The position numbers and the translations under genes are program-made. A stretch of DNA of 64,000 nt from Hibiscus mutabilis (Eukaryota > Streptophyta > Magnoliopsida > Malvales > Malvaceae), in NCBI GenBank assembly GCA_019671005.1, contig CM033719.1, positions 26,524,750 through 26,588,749 on the forward strand. Reading direction: 5' to 3'. This document shows positions 1 through 10,559 of this stretch, in pieces. Within the stretch, counting starts at the first letter, position 1, and each line of letters begins with the position of its first letter. The notes below the pieces were generated by a model. It searched no databases and was not told where the DNA came from. It saw only the letters and a list, made by a program, of their open reading frames with translations.

Positions 1-18
1 AGATTGTAATTAGCAGTC

Positions 19-105
19 AAAAAAAGAAGAAGAAAAAGAAAGAAATAAAGAAACAAGAAGAAGAAGAAGAAGAAGAAATAAAAGGGAAAAGAGAAGAGAA
101 AAGGG
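19..105 (+). repeat. GAA-rich purine tract
   Basis: Almost uninterrupted A/G on the plus strand, with a clean (GAA)n core at about 55-77. It is a simple-sequence tract inside the retrotransposon 3' region. Confidence 0.8.
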
Positions 106-1170
106 TGAAATGAATGAACTATTGAATAAATAAGTCTTGGAGCACTTTGATGGAGCTGTAGGGGTGACAAATCTAATAAGGAGCTATGCTCCGCTTGTCC
201 AATACCCTGGCATTAGAGATGTATCTTTGAAGATATGTGTATAATAATTATATAATAATAACTAGTTGCAATCAAAAGCACACATGCACTTAGAATTTCA
301 CAACTTCAAATATCGCCACAACATTCATAGACACCAGTTATGGTTGAAATGATCACCGGAGGTTTGAGTCTAAGATGCTCTTGAGCTTGATATCCGGGGC
401 ATCCTATTCTGTTTTCTTTCTTTATATTATGATTCTAGTTTGCTAGGACTTGTACATTAATCCAAAAGCATCCCTATTGAAATGTTGATCAACAACTAAC
501 ATTTATAAACAAAAAGATTTCTTTGCATTACTTCAAGGCTAAAGTTTGAAATGCAAGGTCATGGATATAAATGATCGACCTAACATAAAGGAATAACTCG
601 CCAGTGATTATAGTGAAGAATAATAGCAAGAGTTCATATGCTAGACAGTTCGGGGACTTAAAAAGAGTTTCTTCCATAATGCTTTGATTGGTTTAGAAAG
701 ATGAAAAATAAACTCAAGAGAAAAGTTCAGGGACTTGGGGGCATGATCTCACCCAAATGTGGAGATAGAGGGAAACTTGTCACAATGGGTCAAAGACAAG
801 ATAACAGTTGAACCTAAAAGTTGAGTTGAGGCAATGTTACAAAAGCGAACAATACGAGAAGTGATAGATTCTGTTCTAACTAGCAAAAGTCAGCAATCTC
901 ATTTCAAGACGAGACAAAGGATAAAGATTTGGCAACGACAGAAAGCCAAAAGAAATCAAGATTGATTGATCTGAAAGTAAGGTTTATCCCCACAACAGTT
1001 CTAAAAACGACATCATTCATGCATCATTTGTAGTTACACATCCCTAAGATAGGAGCATGCTAACACATACATCAAATCATTCTGCCCATTTTGATAGGTG
1101 TTCAAAGATTAGAAGAGGTTTCGGTTTGTAATTTCTTGTTTGGACAGATAGATCTTAGCAAAGAATTAAA

Positions 1171-1548
1171 GAGTTCCTAATGAGAAAAACTCGTCTGACG
1201 AAGATTGAAGGGTTACTAATGAGAAGAACTCCCTCGATGAAGATTGAAGAGTTCCAAATGAGAAGAACTCATCCCATGAATCAAAGAGTTCCTAATGAGA
1301 AGAACTCATTCAGCAAAGATGAAATAGTTCCTAATGAGAAGAACTATTTCAATCTCCAAATTAGCCTTTGCGGGAAAATAATAAGTTCATAAAGAGAAGG
1401 ACTTGTGGAATCTTCGTAGGCAATACGAAAGGTTCATAATGAGAAGAATTTTTTTGTATCCTTAGAAGAAAAGGAAACCAAAAATTCATAATGAGAAGAA
1501 TTCATCACCATTTCTAGGAGAGTGAAAAGTTCCTAATGACAAGAACTC
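1171..1548 (+). repeat. Tandem array of nine inverted-repeat units
   Basis: Nine copies of a 22-base core, spaced about 37-58 bases, consist of a six-base arm, a ten-base spacer close to CTAATGAGAA, and the complementary arm. Cores lie near 1171, 1210, 1249, 1286, 1325, 1383, 1430, 1482 and 1527. Typical arms are GAGTTC and GAACTC. Variant units change both arms together: TAGTTC with GAACTA at 1325, and AAGTTC with GGACTT at 1383 (one G-T pair). The unit at 1321-1350 is a perfect ten-base inverted repeat, GAAATAGTTC with GAACTATTTC. The unit near 1423-1460 extends to about 13 pairs with one bulge. The spacer is the most constant part. No function is known to me. Confidence 0.85.
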
Positions 1549-1630
1549 GTAGCTTCGATCGTTAAATAGGGAAGTGGGATAAAATTAGTGCTTATGGTCT
1601 TTGTTTTATCCTTGTTTCACAAGAATGAGC

Positions 1631-1643
1631 AAAAAGGGGTAGT
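1631..1643 (+). other. Probable polypurine tract of the Tat/Ogre-like element
   Basis: The run AAAAAGGGG lies directly before the LTR start TGTAATCAC at 1644. This is the position expected for the plus-strand primer of reverse transcription. It is short and interrupted by T residues near the LTR edge, so it is either degenerate or only approximately placed. Confidence 0.5.
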
Positions 1644-1691
1644 TGTAATCACTAATTTTATCTGGGTCTTTTAATTTATTTTATTTATTGT

Positions 1692-1750
1692 ATTTCTTTT
1701 TCTTCTTCTTCTTCTTGTTATTATTATTATTGTTATTATTATTATTATAT
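1692..1750. repeat. TTC / TTA microsatellite
   Basis: A (TTC)n run passes directly into a (TTA)n run near the left edge of the LTR, with short interruptions. Confidence 0.8.
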
Positions 1751-2353
1751 TTGCATATATTATTATATTAAACAAAAAAAGAAAATAGTATAAATTAAAT
1801 AAAAAGCCCATATATTTATTAATACAGTATATTATAATATAAGAGTCCATCTAAACCCCCAAAAAAATACATTATATAAGGCCCGATTATGGGCCTAGAC
1901 CTGAATTAATTTAACCCTAATTGAGCTAAAACCCTAATGCCTTTTTTTTCTACGTAGCTGCACTACAGCCGTTAGATCTAGATTAGATCTGATGGTCCAG
2001 ATCGAGCAACATGAGACTTCCTGCATCCTAATCGTACATGCAAGGCACCACCCAAACCTTCTGTTTTCTCCGCGCCCAACCGCTATTCGATCTTGTTCAG
2101 CTTCTACGTCAATATATGACAGCTCCACTGGTCCCCTCTGGCTATGTCACATACAAAATGGAGATAAAAAAATTAGAAAATATCAGAGGCAAGGGCACAT
2201 GCAAGGAAACAAAACAAAACTGATAATGTTAGATGCATTTCAGGGACAAGCCAACATTCTCAGAGGATTGCATGAATACATCCAAAAAATATAGTAGCCA
2301 ATAGGGATAATTAGATAGTTTTTTGCTTTTTAAAATAAATGTAACTTTGGTGC

Positions 2354-2360
2354 TATATAA
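2354..2360 (+). promoter_or_regulatory. Putative TATA box of the Tat/Ogre-like LTR
   Basis: TATATAA about 710 bases into the LTR, followed by a CT-rich stretch (TCTCTCTCAATTCATTGCA near 2440) that would suit a transcription start region. Position and composition are the only evidence. Confidence 0.4.
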
Positions 2361-3391
2361 CCGAAACTAAGCATTTGTAAACCCTAGATGAGGGATTTTA
2401 GAAAGCAATAGAAAGAAAAAAAAGGATTTCAAAGGTATCTCTCTCTCAATTCATTGCACAATCCATAAAAATTTAGGGTTTCTTTAATTTTTTTTACCTT
2501 TCGCCGTTTCAATTTCTCATTCGTCTGAGGGATCTTCCTAATGAAGGACAGATCTCCCAGTGATAAGCCCTTCGACTTCCTCGATTGTACAGGGTGAGCC
2601 AGTGAAAAAATAGGTTTTCAGAAAGGGATTTTGTTTTCAAAAGAGGGATTTCGAACCTATTTACAAAAAAATAGATTTTGTGTTTGTTTTCTAAAAAAAT
2701 GGGGCTAAGATTTGGTTTTAGAAGGAAAAGGGAAGCATTTTGGAGTTTGGTTTTGGGTTCGTCGAAATTGGTGAGCAAGGACCGACGATAGGCCATGGTA
2801 GTTGTTATGGCAGAAGACCACCGAGATTTGAGTTTATTGCCGAAATTTGGGGATATCAGAAGAACGTTTGAACGTTTCTTTAGAGGATTCATCCTCTCTT
2901 TTTTTGAGATGTGGAAGAAAATGATTTTTTTTAAAAAGTATGTTTTATACTCGACTTTAAGGAGTTGGTTTATTGTCGTTTAAACCCTCCGCCCAGGGCT
3001 AATCATTCCCTTAGCCCTTCCGCATTTTGAAACCACTATCGCAGTCCCTCAAGGTTTTCAAAGTTTTGCAATTTTATCCCCCTTTTGTTTTTAATCCGAT
3101 TTTCAAATGTTTAATCCCCTATTTACCCCTCTAATTTCAGTTCTATTTTGATTTAGTCCAAAATTCAGTGGGTTATTCCCCTTTACAGCCCCTGTTTTTC
3201 ATGCATTTTAATTCCTGCATTGTTTTTTATTTTCTTTAAATTTCAGTACTTATTTGCTAATATTAGATGATGTATGTTTTGTGTATGGTTATATATATTG
3301 TATTAATATGGTATATAGTTTATAATATATAGTATATATGTATATAGTTTTTTAAAGAAACCGTAATATATATATATTACTTTGTTTTTTA

Positions 3392-3447
3392 ATGTATATA
3401 TATATATGTGTGTGTGTGCGCGCGCGCGCGTGCATATATGCGTATAC
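3392..3447. repeat. 56-base perfectly alternating purine-pyrimidine tract (TA/TG/CG/TA)
   Basis: Strict purine-pyrimidine alternation runs without a break. TA steps pass into TG steps, then a long CG core (about 3418-3430), then TGCATATATGCGTATAC. Further TA and TG runs follow at 3473-3510 and 3628-3648. Such tracts are classical candidates for left-handed Z-DNA. Confidence 0.9.
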
Positions 3448-3789
3448 TTTCACATACTATACTGTTTTCTTATATATATATTGTTCATATGTGTGTATAT
3501 ATATATATTTTTAATATACCTTTATATTTTTTATATGTTATATGTTAGTTTTATTTATTATATCCTTATCTTATATATATGTATACTTTATTATGCCTAT
3601 ACTATTTGTTATTTATTATTATTATATTGTATATATATATATATATATGTTTTGCTTTTTTAGTTATGCTTGTCTTGTGTTTATGTTAGCTTTCTTAATT
3701 CGTTCGATACGTGGTTTTATCCTTAGGTTGCTTGCTTGTTTTTTAGAATAATCTTAGTCTTTTAAGATTCGTTTAATTAATTTAAAACA

Positions 3790-4350
3790 TACCTTTGACT
3801 CAATGGAGTGTGTGTTTAGATTAATTAAAATGAATTTAGGTTCCTTTTTTAGAATAGTTGAAACCCTAGTTAGATTTTAGTTGAATTAATTAGATTAAAA
3901 TACTTCATTGACTTAATGTGATGTACTTTAATTTAATCAAATTCATTCTCATAATTTATATTAGAATATAGAAAACTTAATTTAGACTATAACTTTATAA
4001 AGTCTTAATTAGCAATTTGATTCTGTTTAAGTAGTGTCATTGATTTAATGGGATGCAATTTAAAATTGATCAAATTAATGATTGAGATTTAAGATAATTC
4101 CATAAAATGTTAGAACATCTTATATAATAATAGATCACTAATTACATTTTACATAATTTGGGTCTTTCAGGTTAAAACTTTGGTGGGCCTTTTGTGTGTT
4201 TACTTAATGCCTTAATGTGACATGCATTTAAATTGGCATTCATTTAATCTTTTTAATTCAATGGACGCTTTGGTAATTGATTAATCTTAACTATAAAAAG
4301 GAGGTATTTATTAGTTAGAGTATTTGTGTCGTAATATCTTGACTTAATGG
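3790..4350 (+). repeat. Degenerate repeats around CATTGAYTTAATG
   Basis: Related words occur near 3797, 3906, 4036, 4212 and 4339 (for example CATTGACTTAATGTGATG and CATTGATTTAATGGGATG), each followed by an AT-rich stretch with TTAATT words. Spacing varies from about 100 to 175 bases. This looks like an old, eroded tandem duplication inside the LTR. Confidence 0.45.
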
Positions 4351-4812
4351 ATATTGACCAAATATTTGAATTAATTTATATTGTCTAAAGGTAAATTTTA
4401 AAATGAATAAAATTTTGACAAGTCAAAACAGAATACTCACTTGTTTGCATCATGCATCAAGGTGATGTACTTGGTTCGAACCATAAATTAACACGGCAGT
4501 CGGTCTTATTCGATGTTGGTTTAATCTATGGTCCGAATGTATATTCGCCCTTATTAATTAAATGATTAATTAATTCAAACCCACCAAATGTTAAAGCCCA
4601 CTTAATTAAAGCTTGTATTCAATTAAGAATATTTAGTTAAACCCAATTTAAATTTCAATGGCTTCCATCGAATAAACGCAATGTGTGATTTGGTACCGAT
4701 TTCGAGTGTTGTGTGGGTGCTAATCCTTCCCCACACGTAACCAACTCCTGAACTCATTTTTAAACGAATATTTAGTTTTATGGTGTTCGGTCTACCTTAT
4801 CTAAGTGACAGG

Positions 4813-4822
4813 TGGCGACTCC
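4813..4822 (+). other. Primer-binding-site-like word TGGCGACTCC
   Basis: TGGCGACTCC resembles the start of the tRNA-Arg-type primer site of Tat/Ogre elements, but the downstream bases expected in a full site are absent. It follows GTGACA by two bases. It may be a true PBS that marks the LTR end, or the similar word found inside the terminal part of some Tat LTRs. Confidence 0.3.
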
Positions 4823-4901
4823 AAATTTTATTTTCAAAATAAGATTTTTAAGAAAGAAATCTCCCTAAACAAAAAAAAATCAAGAAAAGTGGGGTACTAT
4901 A

Positions 4902-5066
4902 AATTTTTAAAACGTCAATACATTAACCATTAATGTGTGGTTTATTTATGTCTTGTATTACTTGGCAATCTTGTAGTTGTTTAGATGCTACGCAAGTCCT
5001 TGGGATTCTAGAGATGTATGATATGATATGATATTTTTAAAACGTCAATACATTAACCATTAATGT
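4902..5066 (+). repeat. Junction segment with a 34-base direct repeat
   Basis: The 34 bases at 4902-4935 recur at 5033-5066 with no difference seen. The segment between holds a TGATA-type run (ATGATATGATATGATA) and the word GTAGTTGTTT, which also follows the second copy. It lies between the Tat-type LTR and the readable part of the Athila LTR, so it may be repair filler or a tandem duplication at their boundary. Confidence 0.7.
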
Positions 5067-6290
5067 AGTTGTTTGGCAAGTCTGGAGTGGCAAAACGCAA
5101 GAGAGAGATATATTGAGCATAGTTGGCAAAATAAAAGGAGGATAATGTCGAGCTCAGTTGGCAAAAGAAGGAAGTCCAATGCCCGAAAAAATAGACGTGA
5201 GTCAGAGCCAAGTCAGCCCTAATTTGATGAGAAAAAAATGCACCTAAAATGGTGTAACAAGCTCTCAAAACCCTAACCCTAATTAGGGTTTCCATAAGCG
5301 TTTATATAAAGGAGTCCAACAAATAAGCAAGAGAAGGCTGCACCGTGAGGAAGAAAGAGATTGTAGAGGGGAACCAAGGTTCAACTAGGCAGTTTGCCTA
5401 GAAGTTCTGAATCCATTGAAGAGCTGCATCGACAAATCTCCTTCTTTAGTCTATTTCTCTTAGAAATATTTATGGTTTTGTGATAATGTTTAAAAACGAT
5501 GATGTTTTGTTGGTTTCACCAGCCATGAACTAATCTTTTAAGTTGGCTAGGGGTGTTTGCGAAGAACGCTTAGTTTTAGGTTTTTAATAATTGAATACCT
5601 TGGCTTTATTGTCTATTTTGCTTGTGCTTGATTTTATCATATTCTATGCCATACGACAATTGGCATTGAATGCTCATTATTCCCAAATATCTTAACAGAC
5701 TTAGGAGATAAGGATTAATTGCCAAATACTAAGGAGAAAAACTTCAACAGAAGATGTTCAAGTAGGTGAACTTACTTTTGAAGCGAATCTACCCCTTAGG
5801 AGTAAAGATTAAATCTTCATCAAGTTAATTGTTTGAAAACTCGCTATAGACATATAGGTGTTAAAAGCAATTAACTTAAAAGTATTGCCATCGACAGAGG
5901 CAATACTAGCTTAAAAGTTGCTCATCATTAAAACCAAAGTTAAACTTTATTAATTGCTGTCATCGCTAACCTGAAATCCAAACATCCTTGCCAAGCCTAT
6001 CAATCATCTTGACACAAGTGTTTGCCAATCTACCTGAATTCTTGTTTCATTTTCCTTTAATCATTTTATTAATTAAATACGATATCAATTGCCATTTTAT
6101 TTGTTTTAATTCACAAGTATTTATCGTGGCTTTTAATTCTTGGACAATCTTTGTGTATATGATTCTCAGCTCACTAATTTATTACTTGTTGACCGTGTAT
6201 ACTTGCACGCAAAAAGACATATTCTTGGCATTATTTACTTTTATAATTACGCTAAATCCTCACCATTTGCCAAGCAATAGTTAGTCAACA
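5067..6290 (+). mobile_element. 5' LTR of Athila-like element 1 (left end unclear)
   Basis: It ends GTCAACA at 6290, directly before the primer site. It matches the 5' LTR of element 2 in layout and wording: a TATA box, a GGCTGCACCGTG stretch, CCATGAACTAA, a GTTCAAGTAGRT segment and CTACCCCTTA. From TATA box to LTR end is about 990 bases here and about 1040 in element 2. Upstream of the TATA box only about 240 bases can be related to element 2, so the U3 left end is truncated or too diverged. Confidence 0.7.
5268..5310 (+). promoter_or_regulatory. Telo-box palindrome and TATA box in the element 1 LTR
   Basis: AACCCTAACCCTAATTAGGG is followed at once by GTTT, which gives telo-box words on both strands around CCCTAATTAGGG. 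TATATAAA follows at 5303-5310. Telo-boxes are known plant promoter elements. Placement just upstream of the TATA box suggests use in U3, which is inference. Confidence 0.55.
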
Positions 6291-6296
6291 AATTTT

Positions 6297-6314
6297 TGAC
6301 GTCGTTGCCGGGGA
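6297..6314 (+). other. Primer-binding site, tRNA-Asp type (element 1)
   Basis: TGACGTCGTTGCCGGGGA differs at two positions from TGGCGCCGTTGCCGGGGA, the complement of the 3' end of plant tRNA-Asp, which is the standard Athila primer. It lies six bases after the LTR end. Confidence 0.85.
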
Positions 6315-6385
6315 TTGCAACGAGATTAATTGTTTTGATTTTTACTTGTTTTTGTTGATTTTATTTATTTTGTTTCGTTTGGTGT

Positions 6386-7489
6386 ATGACCAGGGGCCGC
6401 ACTACGAAGAAAGATTTGCAATACGACCCAGAGATTGAAAGAACCCTACACAGGTTAAGAAGAAAATGTCAAAAAATGGCTCGAAATGAGAATAGTGGAG
6501 TAGATAGTGTCATAAACAACCAAGAGAATCCGGCAATACATGATGGGATATCGTTTGCTCTTGCTGTTGCTGCTGAGATTCCTAAGGAATGATCTATCAG
6601 AGAACTCTTGGCACCAAACATGGATAATTTAATGCCAGGACTATTTGGTCTAGAGGTAAATACAACTAATTTTAAACTTAAACTGGTAAAGATTCAGATG
6701 CTATTGAATGTAGGTCAATTTGACAAATCACCTACTGGAGATTCGGGGCAACACTTGAAGTAATTTAAGAGGTTTGCCATCTATTTCAACAACCTGGTGT
6801 GACTGGAGAGACAGTGAAGCTGAAGTTATTCTCATTTTCTCTAAGAGGTAGAGCAAAATTGTGGCTAAGTTCTTTGCCACCTGGTTAGTTACTTCGTGGG
6901 TAGAATTATGCTAAAAGTTTCTTCTGAGATTCCAGCCAACTAAACTTATTGCCAAGCTGTGGAGTGAAATTATTACTTTTAGGCAAGCTGATGATGAGAC
7001 TTTGTATAATGCCTAGGAGTGATTCAAGGATCTGTTGAGAAGATTCCCCATACATGGATTTCCTACTTCCCAGATAAAGACCTTTTATAACAGACTCAAT
7101 GCTCATGCCAGGACTGCTGTTGATGCTTGGCAAACGGTTCGTTGCTAGACAATAATTACACAAAGACATATGATATACTTGAAAGGATTGCCACCAATAA
7201 TATTCAATACCCTACTTCCAGATTGGGAACCGGAATGAAAGTCGCTGAGAAATTGGAGCTTGATGCATTATCATCTATCAATGTTCAAATTTCCAACCTC
7301 ACTAATATAGTGAAAATGATACAGAAGCCTACTGAAGTTCGAGAAGTGAAGGCATTGGAACTATTCTGCACTATTTGTGGAGAGGATCATAATGTGGAAG
7401 AATGCCCAACAAACCCAAAATCGGTATATTTTGTTGGCAATTACAATCGTAATATTAACCCACTCTCTAATACTTATAATGCAGGATGA
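6386..7489 (+). pseudogene. Athila-like gag (element 1), broken
   Basis: This was the capsid/nucleocapsid protein that packages the element RNA. The start ATG at 6386 begins MTRGR, as in element 2 (MTRSH), which supports the start. The N-terminal YDPEIERTLHRLRRK matches element 2, and a block like APNMDNLMPGL follows. A frameshift near 6795 moves the capsid core (GETVKLKLFSFSLRGRA, LPPG) to another frame, and more shifts and stops follow to about 7130. The C-terminal part (7127-7489) is open and carries an intact zinc knuckle CTICGEDHNVEEC near codon 86. The stop at 6590 ends the first open stretch. No functional product is expected. Confidence 0.85.
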
Positions 7490-9050
7490 AAGTAGCATCT
7501 GGCCTTTTCACGGGGAAATCAAGGAGGTAACTAATTTAATGCCAGTGTCATAAAAACAATGCACCGCCAGGTTTTAACCAGAATTTGATGCCATAGAGAG
7601 CAAAAAAAAACAATTTCCATCCAGGGCAGAGATTTACCCATGGAACACTCTAATAGAGTATATAGAGCAAAATGATATGATTGTCTAGAGTTTAGCAGCA
7701 TCAATGAGAAATTTGGAGGTCCAACTAGGACATATTGTCAATGCACTCAGTAACAGACCTCAATGAACTTTGCCAAGTGATATGGAGGACGCTCGGCAAA
7801 AAGAAAATCAATAATGCAAAGCATTCACCCTCCGAAGTGGCAAACAAATCAGAAATGAAACACCTGTCAAATAGCCAAGTATTTGCCATGAAGAGAAAAC
7901 AGTGCCAGTAGATGGACCCAAGGAAGTCGAGAAAGAGGAAATAGCCACTAGCAATGCCATACATCAATCTAAAGCCAGCGCCACCTCGACAAAACCAGTG
8001 GAGCCAGAATTTACCTGCCCACCACCACCTTTTCCATAGAGACTCCAGAAACACAAGCAAGATCAACAGTTTAATTGCTTCTTGGAAGTCCTTAAACAAC
8101 TGCAGATTAACATACCATTATTGAAATCTCTCGAACAAATTCCCAAATATGTTAAATTCATGAAGGACATCTTGTCCAAAAAGAATGAAGCAGGGTGATT
8201 TTGAGACTATCGCACTTACTGAGGGACGCAGTGAATGATAACCAGTAGATTGCCACCAAAACTAAAAGATCTTGGGAGTTTCACTATTATTTGCACGATT
8301 GGCAATAAATTCATGGGTAAAACACTATGTGATCTGGGAGCCAACATCAACTTAATGTCAATGTTAGTTTTCAAGAAACTTGGAATTGGAGAAGCAAGCC
8401 CTACCACAGTAACACTTCAACTGGCAGATCGATCTTATGCACATCCCAAGGGTAAGATTGAGGATGTGTTGGTAAAGGTAGATAAATTTATATTCCCTGC
8501 TGATTTCATTATTTATAATATGAGAATGATATTGATGTCTCAATAATATTTGGAAGACCATTTCTTATCGCATGTAGAACTTTAATTAATGTTCAAAAAG
8601 GTAAGCTTATTATGCGTATAAATGACCAACATGTTACGTTTAACATATTTCAAGATCTTAAGTGTGAAGGTGAACCTGAAGAATGCCAAGCTGTTGAGCT
8701 GATGAAGTTTATTCTTAATATGGACATAGCACAGATATGTAGGGAACATAAGTTGATGCCATAGAGCAAGATGATGAAGATATGATGAGTGAAGAATTTG
8801 AAGAACCAACCATGCTGAATGAAGTCATGAGTTATTACAAGAGATATGAGTCATTTGAGTTCGCTGGCAGAGATATTAAAGTACTAAAGCCATCTATTGA
8901 GGAGCCACCAAACTTGGAACTGAAACCATTGCCAAATCACTTTAAATATGCTTACCTAGGAGACAATTCCACTTTGCCAGTGATCATTGTTTCTGATTTG
9001 ACTGAAGATCAGGAGGAAAGATTGTTGGAGACACTGGTATCTATAAGCTA
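7490..9050 (+). pseudogene. Athila-like protease region of pol (element 1), broken
   Basis: This encoded the aspartic protease that cuts Gag-Pol. First comes a spacer with SLAASMRNLEVQLG and TLRSGKQ, typical of the Athila gag-pol link, with stops in place of Gln (for example the amber at 7686). A proline-rich CPPPPFP block and QQFNCFLEVLKQLQINIPLL follow. The protease core at 8235-8546 reads TIGNKFMGKTLCDLGANINL, with the catalytic Asp in CDLGA. After 8546 a frameshift and stops scatter the C-terminal part, and 8782-9051 is open again with LELKPLPNHFKYAYLG, the conserved block before RT. Amber 9060 follows at LG-stop-T, shared with element 2. Confidence 0.82.
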
Positions 9051-10070
9051 GCCTTGGGTTAGACCATAGTTGATATCTGAGGGATAAGCCCAACAATTTA
9101 CATGCACAAAATTATTCTAGAGGACACCTATGGCAAAACAATCGAGGCCCAGAGGAGACTAAATCCTAACATGAAGGAGGTAGTCAAGGAAGAAATCATA
9201 AAATAGCTGGATGTTGGGATAATTTATCCTATTTTTGATAGCTCTTGGGTTAGCACAGTGCAATGTCTGCCAAGAAAGGGTGGAATAACCGTAGTTTAGA
9301 ACAACAAGAATGAATTGATCCCCTCGAGGACCATGACGGGCTGAAGGGTATGCATGGACTACATAAAGCTAAATAATACCACCTGGAAGGATCATTTCCT
9401 GTTGTCCTTCATCGATTAGATATTAGATAGACTAGCAGAGAAGGTATTTTATTACCTTTTGGATGGCTACTCGGGCTATAATTAAATAGCCATTGCTATA
9501 TAAGATCAGGAGAAAACTACGTTCACCTATCTATATGGGACATTCACCTTCAGAATGATGCTCTTTGGATTGTGTAATGCCCCAACAATGTTTTAGCGTT
9601 ACATGGTGTTAATTTTCTCGGATATGATCGAGATTAACTTAGAAGTCTTCATGGATGACTTATCCTTCTTCGGCAAAGTTTTGAGGAATGCCTTCATAGT
9701 TTGGAACTTATTCTTCAAAGATGTATTGAAACCAACCTGGTATTGAATTGGGAAAAATGCCACTTCATGGTGAAGGAAGGCATAGTTCTCAAGCACAAAG
9801 TGACCAAGGAGGGATTGGAAGCAGACAAGGTAAAGGTAGAGATAATTAAACAATTACCACCATCCACAAGTGTCAAAGGTATTAGAAGTTTTTCGGGACA
9901 TACAGGTTTTTATCGGTGTTTTATTAAGGATTTTTCAAAGATTTCTAAACCTTTATGCTTAATTTTAGAACATAATACCACTTTTGGGTTTAATGATTCT
10001 TGTTTGAAAGCTTTTCTGGAATTGAAAAGCAGGTTAGTCAATGCTCCTATAGTCGTGGCACCAGATTAGA
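9051..10070 (+). pseudogene. Athila-like reverse transcriptase (element 1), broken
   Basis: This was the RNA-dependent DNA polymerase domain of pol. The RT blocks are readable across stops: KTIEAQRRLNPNMKEVVKEE, YPIFDSSWVS, MDYIKLNNTT, FYYLLDGYSGYN, YGTFTFRMMLFGLCNAP, and the catalytic box as FMDDLSFFG at about 9650 (YxDD equivalent FMDD). Stops fall where the family and element 2 have Gln or Trp, for example in GYSGYN-stop-IA and F-stop-RYM. Amber 9204 (K-stop-LDVG) is shared with element 2. The last part (9701-10069) is open and includes NWEKCHFMV and the connection GFYRCFIKDFSKISKPLC. Confidence 0.88.
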
Positions 10071-10500
10071 ATGAGCCATTTGAGCTCATGTGCGATGCCA
10101 ATGACTACGTCGTTGGAGCTGTGTTAGGACAAAGGCATGGTAAAATTTTCTATACCATATATTATGCCAGTCGGATGTTGAATGAAGCCAGTTTAACTAC
10201 ACAACAACCGAGAAAGAGTTCCTTGCAGTTGTGTTTGCGTTTGACAAATTTAGATCTTACCTTGTGGGTAGTAAAGTTATGGTGTACATAGACCACTCGG
10301 CAATCAAATACCTCCTGGCCAAGAAGGATGCCAAGCCCTGACTGGTCTGATAGACACTCTTGTTACAAGAGTTTGATCTTGAGATACGAGATAAAAATGA
10401 GAGTGAGAACCTAATGGATGATCACTTGTCTCGCTTAGAGAACCACCATAGGGATGACAACACCGACTTGATCAGAGATAACTTTATTGATGAATAGTTG
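10071..10500 (+). pseudogene. Athila-like RNase H (element 1), broken
   Basis: This domain removed the RNA strand during reverse transcription. MCDANDYVVGAVLGQ carries the first catalytic Asp. YYASRMLNEASLTT and an FRSYLVGSKV-like block follow, then IKYLLAKKDAKP and the tail with ENLMDDHLSRLE, which is usual before the integrase. A stop precedes the domain (D-stop-NEPFEL, where element 2 has DWN), and a frameshift near 10200 breaks it. Confidence 0.82.
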
Positions 10501-10559
10501 GTTGTGACCACTGCCATTTCATGGTATGTTGACATAGTCAACTACCTAGTCAGCAATAT

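Larger units (their letters stand above)
1..1643 (+). mobile_element. 3' non-coding end of a Tat/Ogre-like Ty3/gypsy element (partial)
   Basis: No open reading frame with recognisable domains is visible. The stretch starts with a purine-rich GAA tract, carries a tandem block of inverted repeats (1171-1548) and ends in a purine-rich run just before a TGTAAT LTR start at 1644. Tat/Ogre elements are known for long, variable 3' untranslated regions holding tandem repeats, and this fits. The coding part would lie left of the window. The assignment rests on layout and on the LTR that follows, not on a protein match, so the lineage is tentative. Confidence 0.45.
1644..4901 (+). mobile_element. Tat/Ogre-like LTR (probably a 3' LTR)
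   Basis: The LTR starts TGTAATCAC after a purine run. It holds telo-box-like AACCCTAA words (near 1913 and 1931), a TATATAA box at 2354, long AT-rich and T-rich tracts, and a terminal part with the words GTGGGTGCTAATCC, CCACACGTAACC and GGTGGCGACTCC, which recur near the ends of plant Tat-type LTRs. The right end is uncertain: either GTGACA at 4810, directly before the primer-site-like TGGCGACTCC, or about 4901 at GGGGTACTATA. No second copy of this LTR is in the window, so the ends cannot be confirmed by comparison. No coding capacity is seen. Confidence 0.5.

Noticed and set aside
2509..2983. Overlapping ORFs of 127 and 62 codons after the LTR TATA box
   Set aside because: They overlap on opposite strands, have no motif and are placed in the transcribed part of an LTR; no support for a gene.
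3382..3751. Hydrophobic, Tyr/Ile/Cys-rich ORFs that look like membrane proteins
   Set aside because: They are translations of the TA/TG/CG and TTA simple repeats in the LTR, with no domain and no conservation evidence.
5268..5291. Interstitial telomere repeat
   Set aside because: Only two and a half plant telomere units; it is better read as promoter telo-boxes.
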